Positions 6,561-12,727 of a stretch of 12,727 bases of DNA are shown one piece after another (position 1 is the stretch's first letter; every line of letters begins with the position of its first letter). The notes beneath the pieces were generated by a model. That model was given only the letters and a program-made list of their open reading frames with translations, ran no database searches and was not told the DNA's origin. The DNA is from CAZPZZ01 sp964591245 (GTDB taxonomy: Bacteria > Acidobacteriota > Vicinamibacteria > Vicinamibacterales > UBA8438). The translations under genes and the position numbers were made by a program. Location: assembly GCA_964591245.1 (NCBI GenBank), contig CAZPZZ010000121.1, forward strand, positions 1 through 12,727, given 5' to 3'.

Positions 6561-7418
6561 CTAACGCAGCAGCGTCCGTGTGCCGCGGACAGACTGTGTA
6601 CTGAAGCTGCCGATTACTGACGGCAGTAATCGGTCCATGAGCTCGAAGTACGACGATAGGGCAGGCGTATTCTGCAACGCGTCGTAGAGGACCTCTTCGC
6701 GGTGCCGTTCAGTGTATACGGTCGCACCGGTAGCACCGTCGATGAAGATGAACTTGGGGCTCAATACGAACCCACGGCGGTCACGGTAGGTGCGTACAGG
6801 GACTGTGCGGCGTCGACCGAATGAGTCGTACACTTCTCGTTCCCGGGTGACCATTCCCGCGCGCTCGTGCGGAGAGAAGTACACCGTGCCGGTGAGGATG
6901 AGAGGGTTCTGGTACTCTTCGCCGAGATCGCGCCAAAAACCGATGTTGGCGAAAATGGTCTCGTAGGCTTCCAGTTCCTCTTCGCTCATGGAGGCGTCTT
7001 CGTCCACTGGTGATGGTTCTCGAACTGCGTCGGGTGACTCGGCGCGCGCAAATCCGGCGGGAACGGTTCGTTCCACCGTTCTGCGGTCTTCCTGTTCGGC
7101 GGAAATCTCGAGGAGCGGCAGTACGTCCGCATCGATGACCTCAAGCTCGGAGCTGCGCCGGAGTTGACTACGAAGCAGTCGCGCGGTTTCGAGGTTGCCG
7201 TCCACGTCTTCCGAGCCTCCAGAAACAAATCCGGCGATCAGGACTCGCTGGAACTTGGAAATGTCGAGTTTGGGGTTGAGTGGGGTCTCGATCGGGACGT
7301 CATAGAACGACGTGCAACCGGCGAGAAGGAAGACGAATCCTAGCCAGCAGTACTTGATTGCCGGGGCGGGCGAGCCAGGAACGTCACGCGGGCGGCTAGC
7401 GAGTGCTTTGGCTGACAC
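6561..7418 (-). CDS. predicted outer-membrane lipoprotein, CsgG/LpoB-like fold suspected, function unknown
   Basis: I do not recognise this as a named gene. The 285-residue protein has a signal segment (YCWLGFVFLLAGC) ending in a clear lipobox LLAGC with the lipid cysteine at C35. The residue after it is T, not D, so outer-membrane sorting is likely. After C35 comes a strand-helix-strand pattern, FQRVLIAGFV near 56-65, a helix near 76-88, and LEVIDADVLPLL near 92-103. A long acidic, Pro-rich, probably disordered stretch follows at about 105-150. Then come LILTGTVYF at 173-181 and PKFIFIDGATGATVYTERHREE at 221-242. This order resembles CsgG/LpoB/FlgO-type lipoproteins, but no catalytic motif is visible and the match is a pattern judgement only. 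The start is GTG at 7418, overlapping the upstream TPR gene by 23 nt; no other usual start is in frame before the signal. The two genes probably work together in the envelope. Confidence 0.8.
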   Translation of the reverse strand: MSAKALASRPRDVPGSPAPAIKYCWLGFVFLLAGCTSFYDVPIETPLNPKLDISKFQRVLIAGFVSGGSEDVDGNLETARLLRSQLRRSSELEVIDADVLPLLEISAEQEDRRTVERTVPAGFARAESPDAVREPSPVDEDASMSEEELEAYETIFANIGFWRDLGEEYQNPLILTGTVYFSPHERAGMVTREREVYDSFGRRRTVPVRTYRDRRGFVLSPKFIFIDGATGATVYTERHREEVLYDALQNTPALSSYFELMDRLLPSVIGSFSTQSVRGTRTLLR

Positions 7419-7749
7419 GGTCGTTTACTTCCAGAAAGAGATCATAGTTTTGTTCGATAGAGAGGTTATTCGGTTCGAGATCAAGTGCGGCTTCGTACGC
7501 CTCACGTGCCTCGTCGAATCGTCCCTCTTGCTCGAAGCCGATGGCCAAATTGTTCCACGCGGCGGCGTGGGTTGGGTCCAGCTTAACCGCCCGTTGCCAC
7601 CGAAAGATTGCTTCTTTCCACAAGCCGAGACGCGCCACATCGATACCAAAGTCGACTTGGGCTTGAGCGTCGGAGCGCTCATCGGCGTATGAAACGCCGA
7701 CGCCGAGCATCAGTGAGAATGACGTGGCAAGCAAAAATTGTCGGCACAT
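7396..7749 (-). CDS. small secreted protein with two TPR repeats
   Basis: From the ATG at 7749 the protein has 117 residues. Residues 1-22 form a signal peptide (MCRQFLLATSFSLMLG, then SYA before DE), predicting periplasmic export by Sec. Two tetratricopeptide repeats follow, about 29-62 (LGLWKEAIFRWQRAVKLDP) and 63-96 (GRFDEAREAYEAALDLEP), plus a partial helix 97-110. TPR proteins bind partner proteins, so this is probably a small adaptor; the partner is unknown. An in-frame start at 7803 would place 18 polar residues ahead of the signal peptide and has no ribosome site, so I reject it. A TATAGT -10-like box (7767-7762) lies just upstream, implying a very short leader. The stop lies inside the start of the lipoprotein gene (23-nt overlap), so the pair is very likely one transcription and functional unit. 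Confidence 0.82.
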   Translation of the reverse strand: MCRQFLLATSFSLMLGVGVSYADERSDAQAQVDFGIDVARLGLWKEAIFRWQRAVKLDPTHAAAWNNLAIGFEQEGRFDEAREAYEAALDLEPNNLSIEQNYDLFLEVNDRVSQSTR

Positions 7750-7761
7750 GACGTCTCTGCC

Positions 7762-7767
7762 ACTATA
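7762..7767 (-). promoter_or_regulatory. candidate -10 box for the TPR/lipoprotein pair
   Basis: TATAGT on the minus strand matches TATAAT at five of six positions. The best -35 candidate, TTGCGC, lies 18 nt upstream and matches poorly. If used, transcription would begin about 6 nt before the ATG at 7749, giving a nearly leaderless message. This is a weak call. Confidence 0.3.
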
Positions 7768-7923
7768 GCGAGAGGTCGCGCTTGGGCGCAAGCTCACGTC
7801 CAAACTGGGAAGGCGTCTCGTTGTTCTGACCTATACCTGTCGTGTCCTGCGCGCTTACGGAAGGGGCAACGTTTCACACCGGTGGAGTGAGTTCCGAATC
7901 GGATATGTTCCCCATGATGCGCC

Positions 7924-7936
7924 TGTCGTCACGACA
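7924..7936. repeat. 13-nt odd-centred palindrome, possible operator
   Basis: TGTCGT and ACGACA are perfect 6-nt inverted arms around a single C. The size and position, in a divergent promoter region, fit a small dimeric regulator site, but I see no second copy in the window and cannot name a regulator. Confidence 0.35.
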
Positions 7937-7966
7937 CGGCCGGCGCGATGGGATGGAGCGGGGCCG

Positions 7967-7976
7967 GAGTATACTC
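7967..7976. promoter_or_regulatory. 10-nt palindrome containing a TATACT -10-like box
   Basis: GAGTATACTC is a perfect palindrome, so it presents TATACT (five of six to TATAAT) on both strands. Rightward use would start transcription near 7982, just before the foldable segment and about 240 nt ahead of dprA. No good -35 is seen on either strand at 16-18 nt spacing, so promoter function is uncertain. Confidence 0.3.
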
Positions 7977-7997
7977 GAACCAGGGTCGGGTGTTTCT

Positions 7998-8064
7998 GTG
8001 GCGGGCTGGCCGAGTTCGGGAGCGTTACCCTGAACTCAGCCGCGCGCAGGACCGGCCCAGGCAC
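7998..8064 (+). ncRNA. foldable segment: possible structured dprA leader or small RNA
   Basis: The inner hairpin pairs 8012-8020 (GAGTTCGGG) with 8028-8037 (CCC, bulged T, GAACTC) around a 7-nt loop, nine pairs in all. An outer helix pairs 8003-8009 (GGGCTGG) with 8052-8058 (CCGGCCC), seven pairs with one G-U, and GTG 7998-8000 can pair with CAC 8062-8064. An alternative GGC/GCC extension (8008-8010 with 8039-8041) competes with the outer helix. There is no T-run, so it is not a typical terminator. It matches no RNA family I know. The strand is assumed from dprA; a minus-strand RNA would fold similarly. Confidence 0.3.
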
Positions 8065-8212
8065 GTTCCTCCCGAATGTGTGGACGCCTCGACCATCCTT
8101 CCGCAACCTGCCAATCACGCTGTCCATACTGGGGTGTGAGCGCGCTACGGTGCGTCATCTGACTACGACAAGTAAGCGTAACGCCGCAAGAAGTTGGCCC
8201 CAGATCTGCGTT

Positions 8213-8220
8213 AGGGGAGA
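8213..8220 (+). promoter_or_regulatory. Shine-Dalgarno that fixes the dprA start
   Basis: AGGGGAGA ends just before the ATG at 8222. It is a good purine-rich site and is the reason to prefer 8222 over the longer in-frame ATG at 8078, whose extra 48 residues look non-coding. Confidence 0.6.
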
Positions 8221-8221
8221 T

Positions 8222-9328
8222 ATGACGCTAGAAGATTGGGTGACGCTGTCGGTAATTTGGTGGAGTGGCGACAAGAGACGTGCGATAGCGGATTGGTTGT
8301 CAGAACATGCCCACCGTCGGACATGCGTGACCTCGGAGATGACGCTGCAAGGATTATTGGCCGACATCGATAGGGTGCAGTCCGCAACGCTGGATGTCTC
8401 GGCGGCGCGCGCGCGTGCTGTCGTCGCGCTCGGAGCTGCCCGGTCCAGGGGCATTTCTGTGGTGTCTTGGGCGGCGGAGGATTACCCGACGTCCCTGTCC
8501 ATGATCGCTGATCCACCACCGGTTCTCTGGGTAACGGGAGATCTGGCTGCGCTGGCTGGGCCGACGGTGGCGCTTGTTGGGGCTCGCGCCGCGTCTGCCT
8601 ACGCTCGAGAGGTGGCTGGAGAACTAGGATCTGGATTGGCGGAACGCGGGGTTGTCGTGGTCAGTGGTCTGGCCCGCGGGGTTGACGGCGCGGCGCACGA
8701 CGGAGCTCTGGCCGTGCAGGGGCGTACGGTAGCCCTACTGGGGTCAGGGGTTGACATTATCTACCCGCAGGAACATAAAACGTTGGCTCAACGAGTGCGC
8801 CGCCACGGAATTCTCGTTAGCGAGCTATTGCCGGGAACGCCGCCGAAAGCTGCGCATTTTCCTCAACGGAATCGGTTGATCAGCGGACTCTCGCGGGTGG
8901 TGGTTGTTGTCGAGGCGTCCCAACGGAGCGGTTCTCTCATCACCGCACGGTTGGCCCTGGAGCAGGGCCGGGAGGTAATGGGAGTACCAGGGAACATCTT
9001 GAGCGGTCGGAATCGCGGCGTGCACGCGTTGCTGAGAGATGGGGCAAAGATTGTTGAAGGTGTTGACGATATTCTAGAGGAGTGCTGGGCTGAGGTTCCT
9101 GCAGAACGTGGCAATGAGGCAGAAGTGACGAACGAGCCGTTGTTCAGATATCTTTTGCCTGGCGAGAGCTACGGACTCGACGAATTGATTGCCTTGTCTG
9201 GGGTCGACGGTCCGACACTCTTGCCGCGGCTACTCGAGTTAGAGCTTGCTGGGCTGGTCGCCCGTCACGTTGATGGTTGTTTTTCGCGTACCGCGGCACG
9301 GCACATTCGGACGGGGATGGTAGGGTAG
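8222..9328 (+). CDS. dprA: DNA processing protein DprA (Smf)
   Basis: DprA is a cytoplasmic protein that binds incoming single-stranded DNA during natural transformation and loads RecA. It is also common in non-competent bacteria. From the ATG at 8222 it has 368 residues, the usual size. The N-terminal helical part (about 1-75) precedes the Rossmann-like DprA domain: VALVGARAAS at 116-125, VVSGLARGVDGAAHDGAL at 146-163, GSGVDIIYP at 174-182, FPQRNRLISGLS at 213-224 and SGSLITA near 236-242. A C-terminal winged-helix-like (DML1-type) segment spans about 310-355, with GLDELIALSG and LLELELAGLV. topA follows after 49 nt, a common pairing that suggests one operon. Together with comF in this window it hints at competence, but no uptake pilus genes are present to support that. 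Confidence 0.95.
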   Translation: MTLEDWVTLSVIWWSGDKRRAIADWLSEHAHRRTCVTSEMTLQGLLADIDRVQSATLDVSAARARAVVALGAARSRGISVVSWAAEDYPTSLSMIADPPPVLWVTGDLAALAGPTVALVGARAASAYAREVAGELGSGLAERGVVVVSGLARGVDGAAHDGALAVQGRTVALLGSGVDIIYPQEHKTLAQRVRRHGILVSELLPGTPPKAAHFPQRNRLISGLSRVVVVVEASQRSGSLITARLALEQGREVMGVPGNILSGRNRGVHALLRDGAKIVEGVDDILEECWAEVPAERGNEAEVTNEPLFRYLLPGESYGLDELIALSGVDGPTLLPRLLELELAGLVARHVDGCFSRTAARHIRTGMVG

Positions 9329-9377
9329 TTTGAAGATACGGCGGACGAGGTGAAGCCGCCGGCATGAGGGTGGGAAC

Positions 9378-11801
9378 ATGGCAAAGGCGCTGGTTGTCGT
9401 TGAATCGCCGGCCAAAGCGAAGACCATCAACAAGTACCTTGGTCGAGACTTCAAGGTCGTCGCCTCGATGGGACACATACGGGATCTACCTAAGAGCAAG
9501 CTTGGGGTGGATGTCGATGAGGGGTTCGTCCCTGTGTACGAGCCAATCGCGGCTCGCAAGAAAGTCATCAAGGAACTCCGGGACGCAGCCAAGGGAGTTC
9601 AGCAGATTTACATTGCCACGGACCCGGATCGAGAGGGCGAGGCCATTGGGTGGCACTTGGCGAACGAGCTCGGGACCAAGCAGCGAAAGGTCGGACGGCT
9701 GCTTTTCAATGAGATCACCAAACAGGCGGTGCTCGCGGCCCTAGAAGAAGAGCGGGCGATCGATCTACGTATGGTCGATGCACAGCAAGCACGTCGCGTG
9801 CTCGACCGACTCGTTGGCTACAAGTTAAGTCCCCTGCTGTGGGACAAGGTGCGGCGGGGGCTTAGTGCTGGTCGTGTCCAATCCGTTGCGCTCAAGCTGG
9901 TCTGCGATCGGGAGAGTGAAATAGACCAGTTCACGTCGGAGGAGTACTGGCACATTTTTGCTCGGCTTGCTGGCGGTGTACCGCCGGAGTTTGAGGCAAA
10001 GGTTGTAAAGAAGCAGAAGAACGCGCTGAAGGTTACCAATGAGAGCGACGCAAAGACGGTAGTGTCGGATCTCGAACAGGCTCAATTCGTGGTCAGTGCG
10101 CTGGCCACGAAGGAGCGTAAGAAGCAGGCGCCACCGCCATTCATTACGAGTAAATTGCAGCAGGCGGCACGTTTCCCGGTCAAGAAGACCATGATGGTTG
10201 CGCAGCAGCTCTACGAGGGGATTGAGCTGCCGGGTGAGGGAGCGGTGGGACTGATCACATATATGCGGACCGATTCGCCACGGGTATCGGATCAGGCGGT
10301 TGCGGATGTACGCACGCATATTGGCGATCAATACGGTGCCGAGTTCGTACCGGCGAAGCCTCGTCACTTCCGAAAGAAGGCTGACGCGCAGGATGCGCAC
10401 GAGGCCATTCGACCGACCGGCATGCAATACCACCCTGAAGTGGTGCGTCCGCACTTGAGTCGTGACCAGTACTCACTCTACCGACTGATCTGGAACCGGT
10501 TCGTGGCTTCGCAAATGTCGCCGGCGTTGTTCGACGATACCACCCTCGAGGTCGAAGCCGGTGATTACGTACTACGCACAAAGGGATCTGTTCAGAAGTT
10601 TGCCGGTTGGCTCACGCTCTACCAGGCGGGTACACCCAGTAGCGGGGACACGGGGGAGGCTCCGTTTGGGGCAGAGGGCGCAGATAGTGATGATGGTGCG
10701 GCCACCGGGTTGCTTCCGTCGTTAACTGTTGGTGACCGGCTTACGTTGAAGAAACTTGATCCTCAGCAGAAATTCACGCAACCGCCGCCTCGGTTCAGTG
10801 AGGCGACTCTCGTGAAGGAACTCGAGGAGAATGGTATCGGTCGCCCTAGCACATACGCGTCGATTATCGGGGTACTGCAGTCGCGCGAGTACACGGAAAA
10901 GATCGAAGGGCGTTTTCGCCCGACCCCTCTTGGCCGTATGGTCATTGATCTACTTGGCCGCAGCTTTGATGACATTTTGGCGGTTGACTATACCCGCGGC
11001 CTTGAAGAGCAGCTTGACAAGATTGAGGAAGGCTCGGCCGACTATCGAACCACGCTCGCTACCTTTTACGAGAAATTCAGCACGGACCTTGGTCAGGCGG
11101 CCGAGGCAATGCCGAATATTAAGGGCGAGGGGCTTCCCAGCGACGAGAGCTGTGACAAGTGTGGAGCCGCGATGGTGCTCAAGGTCGGGCGCTTCGGTGT
11201 GTTTCTCGCTTGCAGTGCGTATCCCGAGTGCCAGAACACCCGCGAAGTAGAGAAGACCGAGCAGACGGATGAAGAGGCCGACCCTGAGCCGTGCGAAAAC
11301 TGTGGCAAACCGATGGTGCTCAAGAGAGGGCGCTTCGGGCAGTTCCTCGCGTGTTCTGGTTATCCCGACTGCAAGACGACGCGCAAACTGATTGAGACAA
11401 AGGCTGGTCTGACTGCGGCCAAGCCGGACCAAGTGCTCGACGAGAAGTGTCCCCAATGTGAGTCAAACCTGGTCGTCAAGCAGGGGCGGTTCGGTGAGTT
11501 CACGGCATGCAGTGATTATCCGAAGTGTCGCTATGTCAAACTGAAATCAACCGGCGTGGCCTGTCCGGCGGATGGGGGCGATGTGGTGGAGCGTAAGTCA
11601 AAACGAGGTCGTGCGTTCTACGGGTGTAGCAATTATCCGAAGTGTGACTTTACGCTTTGGAACCGCCCACTGGCCGAGGTTTGTCCGAAATGCAGCGCGC
11701 CGTTTCTGGTCGAGAAGGTTACGAAACGGTGGGGCCGTCAAGTTCTTTGTCACAGTGATGATTGCGATTATTCCCGTACTGAAGAGGCTGTGTCGGCGTA
11801 A
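9378..11801 (+). CDS. topA: DNA topoisomerase I (type IA) with five C-terminal zinc-ribbon units
   Basis: TopA relaxes negative supercoils by cutting one strand through a 5'-phosphotyrosine. It has 807 residues. The TOPRIM domain is at the N-terminus (LVVVESPAKAKTI at 5-17 with E9; DPDREGE at 82-88 with D82, D84, E86). LSAGRVQSVALKL is at 162-174, and the catalytic tyrosine Y295 sits in GLITYMRTDSPRVS. A Gly/Asp-rich linker at about 417-445 interrupts the core, and NGIGRPSTYASII at 485-497 is conserved. The C-terminus carries five zinc-ribbon-like units: C592/C595/C612/C618, C639/C642/C659/C665, C691/C694/C711/C717, C729 (second Cys replaced, CPADGG) with C750/C756, and C769/C772/C791/C796. 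These bind single-stranded DNA. A GAGGG site at 9366-9370 precedes the ATG, 49 nt after dprA. Confidence 0.97.
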   Translation: MAKALVVVESPAKAKTINKYLGRDFKVVASMGHIRDLPKSKLGVDVDEGFVPVYEPIAARKKVIKELRDAAKGVQQIYIATDPDREGEAIGWHLANELGTKQRKVGRLLFNEITKQAVLAALEEERAIDLRMVDAQQARRVLDRLVGYKLSPLLWDKVRRGLSAGRVQSVALKLVCDRESEIDQFTSEEYWHIFARLAGGVPPEFEAKVVKKQKNALKVTNESDAKTVVSDLEQAQFVVSALATKERKKQAPPPFITSKLQQAARFPVKKTMMVAQQLYEGIELPGEGAVGLITYMRTDSPRVSDQAVADVRTHIGDQYGAEFVPAKPRHFRKKADAQDAHEAIRPTGMQYHPEVVRPHLSRDQYSLYRLIWNRFVASQMSPALFDDTTLEVEAGDYVLRTKGSVQKFAGWLTLYQAGTPSSGDTGEAPFGAEGADSDDGAATGLLPSLTVGDRLTLKKLDPQQKFTQPPPRFSEATLVKELEENGIGRPSTYASIIGVLQSREYTEKIEGRFRPTPLGRMVIDLLGRSFDDILAVDYTRGLEEQLDKIEEGSADYRTTLATFYEKFSTDLGQAAEAMPNIKGEGLPSDESCDKCGAAMVLKVGRFGVFLACSAYPECQNTREVEKTEQTDEEADPEPCENCGKPMVLKRGRFGQFLACSGYPDCKTTRKLIETKAGLTAAKPDQVLDEKCPQCESNLVVKQGRFGEFTACSDYPKCRYVKLKSTGVACPADGGDVVERKSKRGRAFYGCSNYPKCDFTLWNRPLAEVCPKCSAPFLVEKVTKRWGRQVLCHSDDCDYSRTEEAVSA

Positions 11802-12005
11802 GACGAGCACCGAACCGGAAGAGCTTTGTGGTCCGTGACGTCGTGGAGGGTGTCCCGCGGTTGAGCACCGGCTGTACGTCGAGCAGGATACGACACCGCC
11901 CGAGTTGGTAAAGCCGGGCCAGATATGATGGGCCGCGACGAAGTTCTGAACCTCTCGTGAGGTGGACGTTCCGTCAACCGGGCGTCGTGACAGAGGACCG
12001 CTCTT
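11802..12005. other. spacer between topA and the Xer recombinase gene
   Basis: This 204-nt gap has no convincing gene. A short ATG frame at 11925-11960 would give 11 residues and is not supported. TATGAT at 11924-11929 is a five-of-six -10-like box without a good -35. ACCTC-TCGT-GAGGT at 11950-11963 is a small hairpin without a T-run. GAGCACCG occurs twice (11805-11812 and 11863-11870). No terminator is visible after topA, so read-through into the recombinase gene is possible. Confidence 0.5.
11992..11997 (+). promoter_or_regulatory. Shine-Dalgarno of the Xer recombinase gene
   Basis: AGAGGA lies 8 nt before the ATG at 12006, ideal spacing, and supports that start. Confidence 0.6.
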
Positions 12006-12727
12006 ATGTGGACGCACCTTCACGCGTTTCTCGATTACCTGCGCTTCAACCGCAATCTCTCGACACGGACAGTCCGAGCCTACGAGAGCGATTTGAAGCA
12101 GTTCTTGGGGTTTCTGGAACGTCGATTCGGTCGGCCTGGGGCTCAGATTGTTCCCGGTGAGATCGATCACGTGGTCGTTCGTGAGTTCATGGCTGAACTC
12201 TATGATCGTGGGCAGGCGCGCGCATCGTCCGCGCGACGGCTGGCCGCCATTCGATCATTTGGGCGGTATCTCCGACGTGAGGAAGTCATCGATCGTGAAC
12301 CTGGTGCACAGGTGGCGACGCCCAAGCAGGAGCGAAAGATGCCGGCGCGCCTCGAGGAGAATGACGTGGCGCGGTTGCTTGAGGCACCAGACGTAGATAC
12401 TCCGCTTGGTCGCCGTGACCGGGCCATTCTCGAGTTGTTCTATGCTTCCGGGCTCCGGCTCAGTGAGCTGGTGGGGCTGGATCTCGAAGATATCAATTTG
12501 AGCAGCCGGCTCGTGCGGGTTCTCGGTAAAGGCGGCAAGGAGCGCATTATTCCCTTCAACCCAAAGACTGCCGCCGCGGTACGCCAGTATCTGGGTGACA
12601 GAGAGGAACTCGTTCGTCGACGCAGCGCGGATGAGCAGGTTGCACCGCGCCGGGGGCGTCGCGTATCTGAGCCGCTCTTTGTCAACTATAGGGGAGGGCG
12701 GTTGTCTGGCCGTAGCGTGGACCGACT
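12006..12727 (+). CDS. xerC: XerC/XerD-type tyrosine recombinase, 3' end cut by window
   Basis: Site-specific tyrosine recombinases of this type resolve chromosome dimers at dif with FtsK. The frame is open from ATG 12006 to the window end, giving 240 codons of an expected 295-310. The N-terminal SAM-like DNA-binding domain spans about 1-105 (FLDYLRFNRNLSTRTVRAYE, then FMAELYDRG and SSARRLAAIRSFGRYL near 74-89). The catalytic domain begins near 112: first catalytic Arg R151 in YASGLRLSELVGL and the beta-hairpin Lys K175 in GKGGKER. The HxxR, H/W and tyrosine nucleophile parts lie beyond the window, so activity cannot be judged. The position after dprA-topA points to the housekeeping XerC rather than a phage integrase, although in many bacteria trmFO sits between topA and the recombinase and is missing here. 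XerC versus XerD cannot be settled from this fragment. Confidence 0.88.
   Translation, partial: MWTHLHAFLDYLRFNRNLSTRTVRAYESDLKQFLGFLERRFGRPGAQIVPGEIDHVVVREFMAELYDRGQARASSARRLAAIRSFGRYLRREEVIDREPGAQVATPKQERKMPARLEENDVARLLEAPDVDTPLGRRDRAILELFYASGLRLSELVGLDLEDINLSSRLVRVLGKGGKERIIPFNPKTAAAVRQYLGDREELVRRRSADEQVAPRRGRRVSEPLFVNYRGGRLSGRSVDR

Larger units (their letters stand above)
7750..8221. other. intergenic region between divergent TPR gene and dprA
   Basis: This is the longest gene-free stretch, about 470 nt. Small open frames exist here, but they lack ribosome sites and protein-like composition. I looked on both strands for tRNA, tmRNA, RNase P and SRP RNA signatures and found none. What stands out is a set of palindromes: CACCGGTG at 7877-7884, TGTCGT-C-ACGACA at 7924-7936 and GAGTATACTC at 7967-7976. 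A foldable segment lies at about 7998-8064. The region must hold divergent promoters for the leftward TPR pair and rightward dprA. Confidence 0.6.

Noticed and set aside
7750..7803. Longer TPR protein from an upstream start
   Set aside because: It would bury the signal peptide behind 18 polar residues and has no ribosome site.
7998..8064. SRP RNA, RNase P RNA, tmRNA or tRNA in the dprA upstream gap
   Set aside because: The rod-like fold and CAGG..CCGG pieces briefly suggested SRP RNA, but the GGAAGG.AGCAG core is missing on both strands. An ACAGAAAC stretch on the minus strand lacks the RNase P partner region. The TTCGAGT stretch has no T-arm pairing, so tRNA and tmRNA fail.
7842..8139. Two 63-codon plus-strand frames in the gap before dprA
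   Set aside because: They overlap in different frames, have no ribosome sites, and their composition is not protein-like.
8078..8221. Longer dprA from an upstream ATG
   Set aside because: The added 48 residues do not resemble the DprA N-terminus, while ATG 8222 has a good Shine-Dalgarno and gives the usual length.
9825..10454. 209-codon open frame antisense to topA
   Set aside because: It lies wholly within topA on the other strand, has Arg/Leu-rich composition typical of shadow frames, and shows no recognisable domain or ribosome site.
11598..12170. 190-codon minus-strand frame spanning the topA end, spacer and Xer gene start
   Set aside because: It crosses two well-supported genes antisense, has no protein-like motif, and no ribosome site was found.
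1..12727. A novel defence, mobile or biosynthetic system
   Set aside because: Apart from the lipoprotein/TPR pair, every well-supported gene belongs to a known housekeeping family, with no insertion sequences, target duplications, toxin-antitoxin pairs or repeat arrays. The Xer gene fits a chromosomal role rather than a mobile one.

Overview
This window is a chromosomal housekeeping region of a GC-rich Gram-negative bacterium. LpxC (lipid A synthesis), a lipobox lipoprotein and a secreted TPR protein imply an outer membrane. The protein style and gene neighbourhoods suggest an acidobacterium of the Vicinamibacteria type. That placement is an inference from memory and was not tested. The window holds 13 confident coding regions. 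I see no tRNA, rRNA, CRISPR array, insertion sequence, prophage or recognisable defence system.

Left block (1-2838, + strand): lpxC, lysA and tmk lie head to tail with short gaps and serve lipid A, lysine/diaminopimelate and dTTP synthesis. tmk meets comF tail to tail, and the two coding ends overlap by 26 nt.

Middle block (2813-6409, - strand): read in transcription order this is rplU, rpmA, obg, nadD, rsfS, comF. It is a ribosome-centred operon: ribosomal proteins L21 and L27, the 50S assembly GTPase Obg, NAD synthesis, the ribosomal silencing factor RsfS, and a ComF-type phosphoribosyltransferase. Both obg/nadD and nadD/rsfS overlap as ATGA, which implies translational coupling. A candidate promoter precedes rplU.

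Envelope pair (6561-7749, - strand): a small secreted TPR protein is followed by an unfamiliar lipoprotein, and the two genes overlap by 23 nt. The lipoprotein looks CsgG/LpoB-like around a long acidic insertion. It is the least understood protein here.

Gap 7750-8221: this is the largest gene-free stretch, between the leftward TPR gene and rightward dprA. It holds three short palindromes and a foldable stretch (about 7998-8064) that could be a structured dprA leader or a small RNA.

Right block (8222-12727, + strand): dprA (DNA uptake and recombination), topA (topoisomerase I with five C-terminal zinc-ribbon units) and a XerC/D-type tyrosine recombinase cut off by the window end. All three act on DNA topology or recombination. 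I found no convincing undescribed multi-gene system. The best leads are the lipoprotein/TPR pair, the dprA leader, the comF start and the eukaryote-like tmk.
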